Origin: Pseudoduganella buxea
Lineage (GTDB): Bacteria > Pseudomonadota > Gammaproteobacteria > Burkholderiales > Burkholderiaceae_D
Length of the DNA: 56,322 bases
Assembly: GCF_009720835.1 (NCBI RefSeq)
Contig: NZ_WNKZ01000035.1
Coordinates: 1-56,322 of the forward strand
Direction: 5' to 3'
Part shown: positions 28,901 through 41,356 of the stretch, one piece after another
How the letters are laid out: each line of letters opens with the position of its first letter
Numbering within the stretch: position 1 is the first letter of the stretch
Notes under the pieces: generated by a model
The model's database searches: none
The model's input: only the letters and a program-made list of their open reading frames with translations
What the model was told of the DNA's origin: nothing
Program-made: the position numbers and the translations under genes

Positions 28901-29382
28901 GAGGCGACCAGGCCGGCCACGTTGACGGTGGCGCCCCGGCCGAACAGGATGCCGTTCGGGTTGATCAGGAACACCTTGCCGTTCGCCGACAGGGTGCCCA
29001 GGATGCTGGACGGGTCGGAGCCGAGCACCCGGTTCAGCGCCACCGCATTGCTGCCCGGCTGGACGAAGCGCACGGATTCGCCGGCCGCCACGTCAAAGCC
29101 GTGCCAGTTGATGACCGCATTCGGCGTCGACTGCGTGATGACGACACTGCCCGGCGTGCCGCCGATGGCGGCAACCCCCGCCGTCACGACGCCGCCGGTC
29201 GGCAGAGCGTGCGCAACCGTGCCGACCAGCATCAGCGACAGCGCCAGTGCCGTCATCGGCAGTGCCGTCATGGCCAGCCCGGTCCCGTGGGAGGATTGCT
29301 TGCCGGCGCCATTGGCGTGCTCGGACACGGCAACGAAGGTGCCGGCGGCGGGGTTCCAGATAGATCGGTAGATATTGTTCAT
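25954..29382 (-). CDS. TpsA exoprotein: filamentous haemagglutinin-type, with YDG and MBG repeats
   Basis: The 1142-residue protein begins with an extended signal peptide (MNNIYRSIWNPAAGTFVAVS, then a hydrophobic core ending near AHALP) typical of two-partner secretion. The TPS domain follows, with INWHGFDVAAGESVRFVQPG and NPNGI (141-145). A beta-helix body of short GG-rich repeats leads to two YDG-type modules (ADNKVYDGNRAATL, GNDKVYDGRRAGVV), then two MBG-type modules (ANDASKTYGQTL, ANDVTRTYDEGTV), and ends in a Pro-rich tail of about 130 residues. Such proteins are exported as adhesins. The TpsB partner lies 34 bp upstream on the same strand. Confidence 0.9.
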   Translation of the reverse strand: MNNIYRSIWNPAAGTFVAVSEHANGAGKQSSHGTGLAMTALPMTALALSLMLVGTVAHALPTGGVVTAGVAAIGGTPGSVVITQSTPNAVINWHGFDVAAGESVRFVQPGSNAVALNRVLGSDPSSILGTLSANGKVFLINPNGILFGRGATVNVAGLVASSLALGDADFMAGRYGFAGTGTGAVTNHGTINAPGGYVALLGARVANDGIIAARLGSVALAAGSAITLDVAGDGLLNVAIGQGAIDALVQNGGLIQADGGQVLLSARAAGGLLQGAVNNSGVIEARSLEQRHGTIRLAGDATTGSVQVGGKLDASGLGAGQTGGTVQVLGNSVNLTGATIDASGDAGGGLVHIGGGFHGDPAIPAAHDTVVDGGAVHADAIGTGNGGRIALWSVGRTAVNATLTARGGAQGGDGGFIETSGKDVVLGAGKSISTVAPQGRTGTWLLDPVNWTIAAAGGDETPGDVVTSMASSDRLINATNDITVADALVWTTGQKLALDAGHDVRIDASMTASTAGSAIMLTAGNDVLVNAALTASAMGSRIVLTAGRDVTSTAAITATATDAKIAMTAGRDVSVVAITADGGGSADLVARGTVTLNGQVSADNGAVTLVADNDGTGPGIAGGTVRFVGPASVSAMATTIRFNPATYAGTTTEIADYTTKVASGAIDARAWVFAQADNKVYDGNRAATLSLRGTPNVGNSVALVAGSATFDNKNVGTTKPVAFTGYTLGGADGAKFALFAPFGSTAGSGTTMADITPRPLTVTAIGNDKVYDGRRAGVVALADNRVAGDLLGITATAANFVNANVGNGKAVTVTGIKLTGADAGNYSANTSAATAADITPAPLTVRANDASKTYGQTLALSPSAFTQKGLVNGETIGSVNPASAGTSADAGVAGNPYAIVPSGASGGTFAPSNYVITYLNGALVVHQAALTVTANDVTRTYDEGTVLSGFTTSGLVNSETVGSVTQTSPGIVASASAPGTYTITPSDATGGTFTPGNYAISYAAGALTVLAAAVTPPVVVPPTTPTAPPSPPAAPVTSQPSTPALPPAPSSPSQQDVAHHPQPRALVATVPFAVRETRQAVVVPAPLPAGLLTLAQPGDPEPEAALPAAPAARPAADAPPVMSRSDPAITVPVHRVRKQDRN

Positions 29383-29416
29383 TGAATGTCCCTGTTATGC
29401 AGATTGGTCGACGAGA

Positions 29417-31084
29417 TCAGAAGTACCTGACGGCCTGGAGCCAGAACCGGCCCGCCGAATGCGGCGCGGACAAGGCTGGCTCGCTACCGACCTTGCGGGC
29501 GTAGTAGGCCTTGACGACGAAATTGTTGGTGTCTGCCCAGATCAACCCGACACCGGCCCCGGACAGCGACCGATGGTTCGGTGCGCTCGTCCACGGGTCC
29601 TTGCTGGTGCTGACATTGCCGTGATCGACAAAGCCGACCAGTTGCAGCCGGCCCGCCGCGCCGGCCGGAAGCGGCGGCAGCGCCACGCGCGCTTCCAGAT
29701 TCAGCACGTAGCCCTGGTCCGCGTAGGCTTCCCCTTCCGGGTAGGCGCGCACGCCGTACATGCCGCCCAGTTCCATTTTTTCCGACACATCCAGGTTCTT
29801 CGACGCGACCTGGCCATTGATGGCCGCATACAGCGAAAGCGACTCCGACACGCCCTGCAGCCGCGCCGCATGGAAGGCCAGCTTGTTGAAGTGGCCCTCG
29901 CTGCGGGCCGAGACGGCATCGAACGCGTGCAGCGCCGGGGTGCGCAGGTCGACCTGTCCGGACGACCAGGCCAGCCCGTAGGTACCGAGGCCGCCGCCCC
30001 AGCGCAGGTCGCGATGGTCGCCGGCCACGCTGGCTGTCAGCACGCGCGCACGCTTGCTGGCGACGATGGCGGTGGCGCCGATCCGGTCCTCGAAGCGCTT
30101 CGTGTCGAAAGCCAGCAGCGCCGTCAGGTTGGTGTTACGCGAGCGCAGGAGCGGATAGGCGCCGTAGATGCTGGCGACGCGCGCGGTGCCGCTGGCGTCG
30201 AGCGGTGCGAATTCGCGCTGCAAGCGGTAGCGCAGCTGGCTGTATGCGACGCCCGCGCTGGCGCGCCCGAGCTGTGCCTGGTAGGACAGGCGGGCGTAGT
30301 TCAGCCCGGAGCCCGAGCTCAGCACGCGCAAGGTGGCGACGTCGCCCTGTCCGGCCGGCTCGTTCAGGTTGACGGTGGCCCCCGCCCGGTAGGCACCCGT
30401 ATAGCGGTTGCCGGCATTGTCGGCGTCGACGCTGCCCGATACGCGCGGGCCCGGAATCAGGTCCACGATCAGGTCGGAAGCGCCGACCGATGCGCCGGGT
30501 ACCAGCGTCGATTTGACGCCTACGCCGGGCAAGTCCGACAGCAGCAGCAGCCGTTCTTCCAGCGCGTCGATGGCGACGATGTCGCCTTCGACGAGCCCGT
30601 CAAGCAGGCGGTTTGCCACGACATCGGACACCCGGCTGCCGTTGCGCAGCGCCACCTTGCCGTAGCGGCCCTCGATGACCGCGATCGTCACTGCGCCGTC
30701 GCGGATGTCCTGCTGCGGCACATAGGCCTGCGCCAGGAAGTACCCGTTGCGGTGATAGAAGGCGGCGATCGTCGCGGCCATGGCACGCAGGTCGGCCAGC
30801 GACAGTTCGCTGCCGGCGCGAAAGCCGGTCAGCGCCAGCAGGTCGGCTTCGGCATAGACCTGCGACCCGGTCACGCCAAGGCGCTGGACGACGATGGTCA
30901 TGCCGGCCGGCTCGGCGGTCGTGGTGGCGGGGGCGACGGTTGGCCGGGCGATGGCAGGCGCCCGTTTTTCCGGCATCGGCGCCGGCGGAATCTGCTGCAA
31001 CTGGCTGCCGGCGGTCGGCAACTGCTGGGCGAACACGCCGTGGCTCATGGCCAGCAGCGCACAGGGAATCAATTTGGTCTTCAT
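29417..31084 (-). CDS. TpsB outer membrane transporter (ShlB/FhaC/HecB family)
   Basis: The 555-residue protein has a signal peptide, a proline-rich spacer, a POTRA region (VVQRLGVTGSQVYAEADLLAL; IAVIEGRYGKVALRNGSRV) and a 16-strand barrel containing the conserved motif LNLEARVALPP and ending in LQAVRYF with a terminal phenylalanine. It exports its TpsA partner across the outer membrane. It is the first gene of the operon TpsB-TpsA-L,D-transpeptidase, read on the minus strand. Confidence 0.93.
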   Translation of the reverse strand: MKTKLIPCALLAMSHGVFAQQLPTAGSQLQQIPPAPMPEKRAPAIARPTVAPATTTAEPAGMTIVVQRLGVTGSQVYAEADLLALTGFRAGSELSLADLRAMAATIAAFYHRNGYFLAQAYVPQQDIRDGAVTIAVIEGRYGKVALRNGSRVSDVVANRLLDGLVEGDIVAIDALEERLLLLSDLPGVGVKSTLVPGASVGASDLIVDLIPGPRVSGSVDADNAGNRYTGAYRAGATVNLNEPAGQGDVATLRVLSSGSGLNYARLSYQAQLGRASAGVAYSQLRYRLQREFAPLDASGTARVASIYGAYPLLRSRNTNLTALLAFDTKRFEDRIGATAIVASKRARVLTASVAGDHRDLRWGGGLGTYGLAWSSGQVDLRTPALHAFDAVSARSEGHFNKLAFHAARLQGVSESLSLYAAINGQVASKNLDVSEKMELGGMYGVRAYPEGEAYADQGYVLNLEARVALPPLPAGAAGRLQLVGFVDHGNVSTSKDPWTSAPNHRSLSGAGVGLIWADTNNFVVKAYYARKVGSEPALSAPHSAGRFWLQAVRYF

Positions 31085-31583
31085 CGTTCATGGCCTCATG
31101 GGGTGGCTGGACCGGCACACCGGAAGGCGCAACGGTCCATGAATGCATCCGCGACGAAAGGCGACCGCATCCGAGCACCCTGACTACGGGTACGTGCGGA
31201 CGCCATCTCGGATCAGGCGCAAGGGTGTCTGGCAAACGGTGCGGGCGCGGGTTACTGGTGGCGCTGGCGGGGGAGGCCGGGGTCGCCTGGCTGACAATGT
31301 CGGCGGCGAGCCCGGAGGTGACCACTGTCTTTCAAGTGGGTATGCAACCGGCGCGGTCGGGGCGCCGGAAAGAGGAGGGCCGTGAAAGGCCCGGTCCGGA
31401 GGCGTATTTCCACTGCGCAAGTACGCAGAGTAACAGGGTGGCGCGGTTTCCGGGCACGGTTCACGAATTTATTGGCGGATGTGCGGATATACGACAGAAA
31501 GGCCGGCCGGGTCAGACGGGATATTCCGGCGACGCGCGCCAGGCGCGGCGCCCCGTGTGACACGCAATCGCGCGGTGCTGTCG
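31085..31583. other. 499-bp gap upstream of the Tps operon
   Basis: No convincing gene. Open frames here lack ribosome sites and family features. The region should contain the promoter of the Tps operon (minus strand), but I found no clear consensus. A small inverted repeat (CTGCG / CGCAG, 31413-31428) is present. The neighbouring gene at 31584 is on the same strand and reads toward the operon. Confidence 0.5.
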
Positions 31584-32738
31584 TCAGTCCTTGAACGGGT
31601 TGCGCTCGTTCAGCTCGTCCATATAGGCTTCAATGCCGCCGCTTTCGCGTTCCAGGAAGCGTTCGACGGCGTCCGAGAAGGCCGGGTGGGCCAGCCAGTG
31701 GGCCGACCACGTCTTGGTCGGCAGGAAGCCGCGCGCCATCTTGTGCTCGCCCTGGGCGCCGCCTTCGAAGGTGGCGATGCCCTGCTCGATGCAGAACTCC
31801 AGCGGCTGGTAGTACGCTGTCTCGAAATGCAGGCAGGGCACGTGCTCGATGGCGCCCCAGTAGCGGCCGTACAGGGTGTCGGCCGTGTGGATGACGAGCG
31901 AGGCGGCGATGGGCTGGCCGTCGCGCTCGGCCACCACCAGCAGCAGGTTGTGCGGCATCGTCGCGCCGATGCGCTGGAAGAAATCCAGGTTCAGGTAGGG
32001 CGAGGAACGGTGCTCGGCGTAGGTGTTGCGGTAGCAGCGGTGGAAGAAGCGCCAGTCGGCCGGCGTCGCATCGACCCCGCGGATGCGCCGCATCGTCACG
32101 CCCGCCTCGCGCACCTTGCGCCGTTCGGCGCGGATATTCTTGCGCTTCTTGTGCTCCAGGGTGGCCAGAAACGCGTCGAAGTCGGCGTAGCCCTGGTTCA
32201 GCCAGTGGAACTGCACGTTCGAGCGCAGCATGAAGCCCGCCTCGTGCAGTTGCGCGGCCTGTTCCGCCGGCGGATACAGCACGTGGGTCGACGACATGCC
32301 GGCCGCTTGCTGCTGCGCACACAGGTAGGCCACCAGGGTGGCGCGCGCCGCGTCGTCCCGCGCCAGCAGGCGGGGCCCCGTCACGGGCGTGAACGGAATC
32401 GCCGACAGCAGCTTCGGGTAGTACTCGACGCCGTTGCGGTGGTAGGCATCGGCCCAGGCCCAATCGAACACGTATTCGCCATACGAGTGCGACTTGACGT
32501 ACAGGGGCATGGCCGCGACCAGCTCGGAACCCTCGTCCGTGTCGTCCCACAGTGCCAGGTATTGCGGCTGCCAGCCCGTGTCGGCGCAAGCGCTGCCCGA
32601 TTCATGCAGCGCGTGCAGGAAGGCGTAGGACAGGAAGGGATTGGGCTCGCCGGCCGGGGCCTGGCGCGCCAGCAGCGCGGACCATGCGGGGGCGCCGGCA
32701 TCGGCAAGGGAAGAGAGCACGCCAGTACGGTAGGTCAT
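31584..32738 (-). CDS. FemAB-like GNAT acyltransferase (DUF482 / peptidogalycan family)
   Basis: The 384-residue soluble protein matches the DUF482 (PF04339) family of GNAT/FemAB-like proteins: NPFLSYAFLHALHESGSA near the start, the long middle with YGEYVFDWAWADAYHRNG and GPRLLA, and the C-terminal ARGFLPTKTWSAHWLAHPAF. Annotation pipelines often call these peptidogalycan biosynthesis proteins. They may transfer an amino acid or acyl group, but the reaction is not established. The gene stands alone. Confidence 0.88.
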   Translation of the reverse strand: MTYRTGVLSSLADAGAPAWSALLARQAPAGEPNPFLSYAFLHALHESGSACADTGWQPQYLALWDDTDEGSELVAAMPLYVKSHSYGEYVFDWAWADAYHRNGVEYYPKLLSAIPFTPVTGPRLLARDDAARATLVAYLCAQQQAAGMSSTHVLYPPAEQAAQLHEAGFMLRSNVQFHWLNQGYADFDAFLATLEHKKRKNIRAERRKVREAGVTMRRIRGVDATPADWRFFHRCYRNTYAEHRSSPYLNLDFFQRIGATMPHNLLLVVAERDGQPIAASLVIHTADTLYGRYWGAIEHVPCLHFETAYYQPLEFCIEQGIATFEGGAQGEHKMARGFLPTKTWSAHWLAHPAFSDAVERFLERESGGIEAYMDELNERNPFKD

Positions 32739-32809
32739 CGCGGCATTGTACGCAAATTCGGCAGGCGCCGTGGGCTGTTAGAATCGCGCGCTCATCCTTG
32801 TTCATCGAT

Positions 32810-33406
32810 ATGAAAAAAAAGCTTCCGCTGCTGCTGGCAGTGCCGCTGCTGGCACTGCAATCCTGCTCCCGCCCGGCCGACCCGGCCTTCTATGTCGTCG
32901 ACGTGGCCGACGGCGGACATGCCCACCTGTACACGACGCAGGCCAATATCGACCACGACCAAGCACGCAAGCTGCCGGTCGCCTTTTTCGACCGCAAGGG
33001 CCCGGACTGCTGCTTCGTCTTCGGCGACAAGCTGCCGCGCCCGGTCACGGACATGCAGCGCATGCTGCTGCGGGAGCAGCCGGATGGCGACGAGGAAGGG
33101 CGGCGGATCGCCGGCCGCTACGCGCCGGCCGGCATGGTCCGGAAGGACGATTGGCCGGGCCTGGGCTTCGGCTTCGACGGCATGGGGAAGGTACGCAGGC
33201 TTGACGCGATGACCCACGAAGTGCGCTTCGCCGACAGCGCGCCGCCCGTGTTCGTGCGCCACTGCACCACGGGGGAGGGCGTACGGATCGCGCTGCTGCG
33301 CGCGCGCGGGGACGCCAGTCCCTACGCCAGTTATTACTACGCCCTGGGCTACGACACCGAGCCGGATTGCCCCGACATGGTGGAGCAGGAAGCGCCCGCA
33401 CGGTAG
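32810..33406 (+). CDS. Hypothetical lipoprotein
   Basis: The 198-residue product begins MKKKLPLLLAVPLLALQSCS, a lipoprotein signal with Cys19 as the lipidated residue. The mature part has paired cysteines (GPDCCFVFG) and further cysteines in FVRHCTTGEG and TEPDCPDM, suggesting disulfides. I do not recognise the family. The ATG at 32810 is chosen because it starts the lipoprotein signal; the longer open frame upstream overlaps the divergent gene. Confidence 0.75.
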   Translation: MKKKLPLLLAVPLLALQSCSRPADPAFYVVDVADGGHAHLYTTQANIDHDQARKLPVAFFDRKGPDCCFVFGDKLPRPVTDMQRMLLREQPDGDEEGRRIAGRYAPAGMVRKDDWPGLGFGFDGMGKVRRLDAMTHEVRFADSAPPVFVRHCTTGEGVRIALLRARGDASPYASYYYALGYDTEPDCPDMVEQEAPAR

Positions 33407-33463
33407 CAGTGGCGGGGCACGGGACACGGTGCGCGAACGTCGATGTTAAAATCTTCGCCATTC

Positions 33464-35906
<2,443 letters not shown>

Positions 35907-35936
35907 TGACGGTTTAATCGGTTTAGCTGCCGGGCC

Positions 35937-35973
35937 CGTGTCCTTGTCGGGGTCTGACCCCAAGGTGGACACG
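35937..35973. repeat. GGGGTCTGACCCC nested palindrome after glnB
   Basis: A central palindrome GGGGTC-T-GACCCC is nested inside outer arms CGTGTCCTTG and CAAGG-T-GGACACG. It lies 30 bp after the glnB stop and before the convergent TRIC gene, so it may also act as a bidirectional transcription stop. There is no T-run. Confidence 0.75.
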
Positions 35974-35991
35974 AGCCCGGCCGTAATCAAG

Positions 35992-36621
35992 CTACGATGG
36001 CCGCCCGATGCGCAGGTCGAACTTCCACGTCAGCAGCCGCAGCATGCTGATGGTGGCGGCGCTGAGCCACAGCCGGAAGTCTTCCGGCACGTCGACCTGC
36101 TGCAGCAGGATATACATCCAGCAGCCCACGAAGGCGCAGATCGCGTAGGGCTTGCCGTCCCTGAACACCATCGGCACTTCGTTGCAGACGATATCGCGCA
36201 GCACGCCGCCGAAAATCCCCGTGATCACGCCCATCATCGCCGCGATAAACATGGGCATGCCGGCCGCCTGCGCCTGGGACACGCCGGCCACGGCGAACAG
36301 GCCCAGGCCCAGCGCATCGGCCCACACGATCAGCCGCTCCGACACGATATGGCGCAGGTGCTTCATGAACGGCGCCACCGTCAGCGCCAGCACGAACAGG
36401 AGGATGGTGTATTCCTGGTGCTCGACCCAGAACAGGGGGCGCTTGTCGAGCAGGATATCGCGCAGGGTACCGCCGCCGAACGCGGCGATGAAGGCGACGA
36501 TGATGACGCCGACGATATCCATCCGCTTGCGCCGCGCTTCCACGAAGCCGGAAAAAGCCCCGACCATGATGGCCACCACTTCGATGACGGTAACGAGGGA
36601 AACATGCGGAACGAGTTTCAT
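35992..36621 (-). CDS. TRIC cation channel family protein (UPF0126/YicG)
   Basis: The 209-residue inner membrane protein has about seven hydrophobic helices and the internal duplication of this family, with GGGTLRDILL in the first half and GGVLRDIVC in the second. Bacterial TRIC homologues form homotrimeric cation channels; their physiological role is not known. The start MKLVPHVSL is chosen because the first helix begins there; the frame remains open another 41 codons across palindromic intergenic DNA. Confidence 0.88.
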   Translation of the reverse strand: MKLVPHVSLVTVIEVVAIMVGAFSGFVEARRKRMDIVGVIIVAFIAAFGGGTLRDILLDKRPLFWVEHQEYTILLFVLALTVAPFMKHLRHIVSERLIVWADALGLGLFAVAGVSQAQAAGMPMFIAAMMGVITGIFGGVLRDIVCNEVPMVFRDGKPYAICAFVGCWMYILLQQVDVPEDFRLWLSAATISMLRLLTWKFDLRIGRPS

Positions 36622-36685
36622 GCGGCGCGGGAAAAGTTGTTGATCCCACAGGCTAACATGCGGCTGGGTTGCCGCAAAGGAGACA

Positions 36686-36726
36686 GTTGCCTTAAAAACG
36701 GTGTCTGACACCGGTTTTCGGGCAAC
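36686..36726. repeat. GGTGTCTGACACC extended hairpin
   Basis: Nested arms GTTGCC / GGCAAC, AAAAC / GTTTT and GGTGTC / GACACC flank a single central T (one base bulge). It lies upstream of the TRIC gene. Confidence 0.75.
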
Positions 36727-36738
36727 GAAGCGTTGCTG

Positions 36739-36779
36739 GTTCAATTCCGGTTCGGTGCCAGGCGCGGAACCGGTTGAAC
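36739..36779. repeat. GTTCAA-CCGGTTC inverted repeat
   Basis: Left arm GTTCAA-TT-CCGGTTC and right arm GAACCGG-TTGAAC with a 13-base loop, forming a long stem with a two-base bulge. It lies between two GTCTGAC palindromes. Confidence 0.7.
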
Positions 36780-36848
36780 GGGGAATATTCGTCGATGGAT
36801 GCGAATTCGGCGTCAGGCACCGACCTGCTTTTGATGCGGGGCAGTGTA

Positions 36849-36866
36849 TCAGGTGTCTGACACTGA
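36849..36866. repeat. TCAGGTGTCTGACACTGA palindrome
   Basis: GTGTC-T-GACAC core with extra TCAG / TGA arms, 22 bp from the Smr stop codon. Same core as the hairpin at 36686. Confidence 0.7.
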
Positions 36867-36887
36867 ATCGGGGTTGAACCGGGGTGC

Positions 36888-37571
36888 TTAGCGTTCGGGC
36901 CGCAGGGCGGCACGCAGCAGGACGATCAGGGCGCCTTCGCCGCCTTCGGAGGGGCGGGCCTGGCTGAAGGCGATGACGCCGTCCGTTTGCACGAGCCAGC
37001 TGTGCACCATCGATTTCAGCACGGGCTCCTGGCCTTTCGAGCCGAAGCCGCGGCCGTGGATGACGCAGACGCAGCGGTGATTGCGGCGGTTGGCCTGCTG
37101 CAGGAACTGGCCGATGGCGTTGCGGGCGTCGTCGCGGCGCAGGCCGTGCAGGTCGAGCTCGTCCTGCACGGGCCAGTGGCCCTTGCGCAGGCGTTTCATC
37201 ACGTCGTTGCCGACACCGGGCGCCAGGTAGTTCAGCGACGGGTCTTCTTCCATGTAATGATCGACTTCGAACAGGTCCGACAGCATGGCCTCGCGCAGCA
37301 CGGCCGCATCGTCGTCCTTCTGTTCGCCGGCGCTGAGCTTGCGCTTCGGCGCCGCCGCGGCGGGGATGGGCTTCGGCGCGCGCGGCACGTAGCGGTTCGA
37401 TTCGGGCAACTTCTTCACGCCGCCCAGGCTGCCGCGGAAGATATTCGCTTCCGCCACCAGCTTCTTCTCCTGCTCGATGCGTTCCGCTTCGGCCGCCGCG
37501 CGCGCCTCGTGGTCTTCCTTCAGCTGCTTCGACAGCCCCTTCAGGTCGGCAAAGCTCTTCAATCCCGCCAT
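36888..37571 (-). CDS. Smr-domain protein
   Basis: The 227-residue protein has a charged helical N-terminal half (Lys/Glu/Ala) and a C-terminal Smr domain with the signature ELDLHGLRRDDAR and CVCVIHGRGFGSKG. Smr domains are DNA or RNA nucleases related to the tail of MutS2; E. coli YdaL/SmrB-like proteins have this layout, and SmrB cuts mRNA at collided ribosomes. The function here is inferred from the domain only. It is 25 bp downstream of trxB on the same strand and may share its transcript. Confidence 0.9.
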   Translation of the reverse strand: MAGLKSFADLKGLSKQLKEDHEARAAAEAERIEQEKKLVAEANIFRGSLGGVKKLPESNRYVPRAPKPIPAAAAPKRKLSAGEQKDDDAAVLREAMLSDLFEVDHYMEEDPSLNYLAPGVGNDVMKRLRKGHWPVQDELDLHGLRRDDARNAIGQFLQQANRRNHRCVCVIHGRGFGSKGQEPVLKSMVHSWLVQTDGVIAFSQARPSEGGEGALIVLLRAALRPER

Positions 37572-37596
37572 GGTGCCGGCTCCTCTTGCTAAGGTT

Positions 37597-38873
<1,277 letters not shown>

Positions 38874-41345
38874 ATGAGCAAAACAAGTCAAACGGCTGGC
38901 AACAGCTACACGCGCACGCGCACGGCAACCGAGCGCCAGCCCCTGCCGAACCGGCTGGTGCGGCTGCTGTCCGAGGCACGCTGGTTCGCGCTGGCGGCGG
39001 TCTGCCTGTATTTCATCCTGATCCTGGCCAGCTACCACAAGGTCGATCCGGGCTGGTCCCATGCGAGCCTGGTACCGAAGGTGTCGAACCTGGGCGGCCG
39101 CGCCGGTGCATGGATTTCCGACCTGATGCTGTACATCTTCGGCTTTTCGGCCTGGTGGTGGTGCCTGTACCTGGTGCGCTACGTGTGGCGGGGCTACCGC
39201 CGCCTGACGCACCGCTTCCTGCTGGACGAGCCGCCCGAGGAGGACCAGGAGCACAGCCATGAAGGCCTGATCCGCCTGGCCGGCTTCGTGCTGCTGCTGA
39301 TCGGCAGCATGGGCCTGGAGTACCTGCGCATGCGCGCGCTGCACGTGGAACTGCCGCGCGCGGCCGGCGGCGTGCTGGGTGAGCTGATCGGCAAGACGGC
39401 CCACGTCGGGCTGGGTTCGACGGGCGGCACCTTGATGCTGCTGCTGTTGTTCGGTACGGGCTTTTCCTGGTTCTTCCACGTATCGTGGATGACGGTGGCC
39501 GAGCGCATCGGCGCGGCCATCGAGACGTCGATCGAATGGGTCGTGCTGCGTTACCACGACCGCGAGGACCGCCGCCAGGGCCAGGCCGCCACGGTCAAGC
39601 GCGAGGAAGTCGTCGTCAAGGAGCGCGAGAAGCACGTCGAGCGCCATCCCGAGAAGGTGATCGAGAAGCTGCAGCAGGAAGCGGCGCGCGAGAAGCCGCT
39701 GATGGCGGCGCACCTGCAGCCGAATCTGCAGCCGACTTTGCCGAGCGCGCAGGCGGCGGCGCCGACCATCCGCGTCGAGCCGCAGATGACGAATATTCCG
39801 AAGTCCGAGCGGGTCGAGAAGGAAAAGCAGGCGCCCCTGTTCCGCGACATCGAAAACACCGACCTGCCGCCGCTGGCGCTGCTGGACGAGCCGCCGCCGG
39901 CCCAGGAAACCGTGGCCGTGGAGACCTTGGAATTCACCAGCCGCCTGATCGAGAAGAAGCTGTCGGACTTCGGCGTCGAAGCCAAGGTGGTGGCGGCCTA
40001 TCCGGGCCCCGTCGTCACCCGCTACGAGATCGAACCCGCCACGGGTGTCAAGGGCAGCCAGATCGTCAACCTGGCGCGCGACCTGGCCCGTTCGCTGTCC
40101 CTGACGTCGATCCGCGTCGTCGAGACCATCCCCGGCAAGAACTACATGGCGCTGGAGCTGCCCAATCCGAAGCGGCAGATCGTGCGCCTGTCCGAGATCG
40201 TCGGCTCGAAGGTCTACAACGACAACGCCTCGTCCCTGACGGTCGCGCTGGGCAAGGACATCGCCGGCAAGCCCGTGGTGGCCGACCTGGCCAAGATGCC
40301 CCACCTGCTGGTGGCCGGTACCACCGGCTCCGGTAAATCGGTGGGCATCAACGCGACCATCCTGTCGCTGCTGTACAAGTCCGATCCGCACGATGTGCGG
40401 ATGATCCTGATCGACCCGAAGATGCTGGAGATGTCCGTCTACGAAGGCATTCCCCACCTGCTGGCGCCGGTCGTCACGGACATGCGCCAGGCCGGCCACG
40501 CACTGAACTGGGCCGTCAACGAGATGGAGCGCCGCTACAAGCTGATGTCCAAGCTGGGCGTGCGTAACCTGGCCGGCTACAACGCCAAGATCGCCGAGGC
40601 GGCCAAGCGCGAGGAACACATCCCGAATCCGTTCTCGATCACGCCCGATTCGCCCGAGCCGCTGGAGAAGCTGCCGACCATCGTCATCATCATCGACGAG
40701 CTGGCCGACCTGATGATGGTGGTCGGTAAGAAGGTGGAAGAACTGATCGCCCGTATCGCCCAGAAGGCCCGCGCGGCCGGCCTGCACTTGATTCTGGCCA
40801 CGCAGCGCCCATCTGTGGACGTGATCACGGGCCTGATCAAGGCCAACATCCCCACCCGGATCGCCTTCCAGGTGTCGTCGAAGATCGACTCGCGCACGAT
40901 CCTTGACCAGATGGGCGCCGAAGCGCTGCTGGGCATGGGCGACATGCTGTACATGCCGCCCGGGACCGGCCTGCCGGTGCGCGTGCACGGCGCCTTCGTG
41001 TCGGACGAGGAGGTGCACCGGGTCGTGGCCCACCTGAAGCTGCAGGGGGAGCCGAATTATATCGACGGCATCCTCGAAGGCGGCACGCTGGAAGATGGCA
41101 GCGGCGGCGGGGAAGGCGGTGCGGCGGGCGAGGGCGGCGGCGAAGCCGACCCGATGTACGACCAGGCCGTGCAGGTGGTGCTGAAGAACCGCCGCGCGTC
41201 GATCTCGCTGGTGCAGCGCCACCTGCGCATCGGCTACAACCGCGCGGCCCGCCTGCTGGAACAGATGGAACAGAGCGGCGTCGTCTCGCCCATGCAGTCG
41301 AACGGCAACCGGGACATCCTGGTGCCGGCCACTCCCGCAGAATAA
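38874..41345 (+). CDS. ftsK: DNA translocase FtsK
   Basis: The 823-residue protein moves chromosomes clear of the division septum. It has four N-terminal transmembrane helices, a medium-length linker rich in Lys/Glu, and the RecA-like motor with Walker [11 protein letters not shown] and Walker [12 protein letters not shown]. The C-terminal gamma domain ([20 protein letters not shown]) binds KOPS sites and activates XerCD. The linker is far shorter than in E. coli, as is usual outside enterics. It begins ftsK-lolA-rarA. Confidence 0.97.
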   Translation: MSKTSQTAGNSYTRTRTATERQPLPNRLVRLLSEARWFALAAVCLYFILILASYHKVDPGWSHASLVPKVSNLGGRAGAWISDLMLYIFGFSAWWWCLYLVRYVWRGYRRLTHRFLLDEPPEEDQEHSHEGLIRLAGFVLLLIGSMGLEYLRMRALHVELPRAAGGVLGELIGKTAHVGLGSTGGTLMLLLLFGTGFSWFFHVSWMTVAERIGAAIETSIEWVVLRYHDREDRRQGQAATVKREEVVVKEREKHVERHPEKVIEKLQQEAAREKPLMAAHLQPNLQPTLPSAQAAAPTIRVEPQMTNIPKSERVEKEKQAPLFRDIENTDLPPLALLDEPPPAQETVAVETLEFTSRLIEKKLSDFGVEAKVVAAYPGPVVTRYEIEPATGVKGSQIVNLARDLARSLSLTSIRVVETIPGKNYMALELPNPKRQIVRLSEIVGSKVYNDNASSLTVALGKDIAGKPVVADLAKMPHLLVAGTTGSGKSVGINATILSLLYKSDPHDVRMILIDPKMLEMSVYEGIPHLLAPVVTDMRQAGHALNWAVNEMERRYKLMSKLGVRNLAGYNAKIAEAAKREEHIPNPFSITPDSPEPLEKLPTIVIIIDELADLMMVVGKKVEELIARIAQKARAAGLHLILATQRPSVDVITGLIKANIPTRIAFQVSSKIDSRTILDQMGAEALLGMGDMLYMPPGTGLPVRVHGAFVSDEEVHRVVAHLKLQGEPNYIDGILEGGTLEDGSGGGEGGAAGEGGGEADPMYDQAVQVVLKNRRASISLVQRHLRIGYNRAARLLEQMEQSGVVSPMQSNGNRDILVPATPAE

Positions 41346-41356
41346 GGATAAACCGT

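Noticed and set aside
25801..29385. 1194-codon open frame on the plus strand opposite the TpsA gene
   Set aside because: Low-complexity Arg/Gly/Ala-rich translation, no ribosome site, and the opposite strand encodes a clear two-partner secretion exoprotein.
31184..31563. Short open frames in the gap upstream of the TpsB gene
   Set aside because: No ribosome site, biased Arg/Pro composition, no conserved features.
36692..36913. 73-codon minus-strand open frame between the TRIC and Smr genes
   Set aside because: It is built from the palindromic repeats there and overlaps the Smr gene end; no family features.
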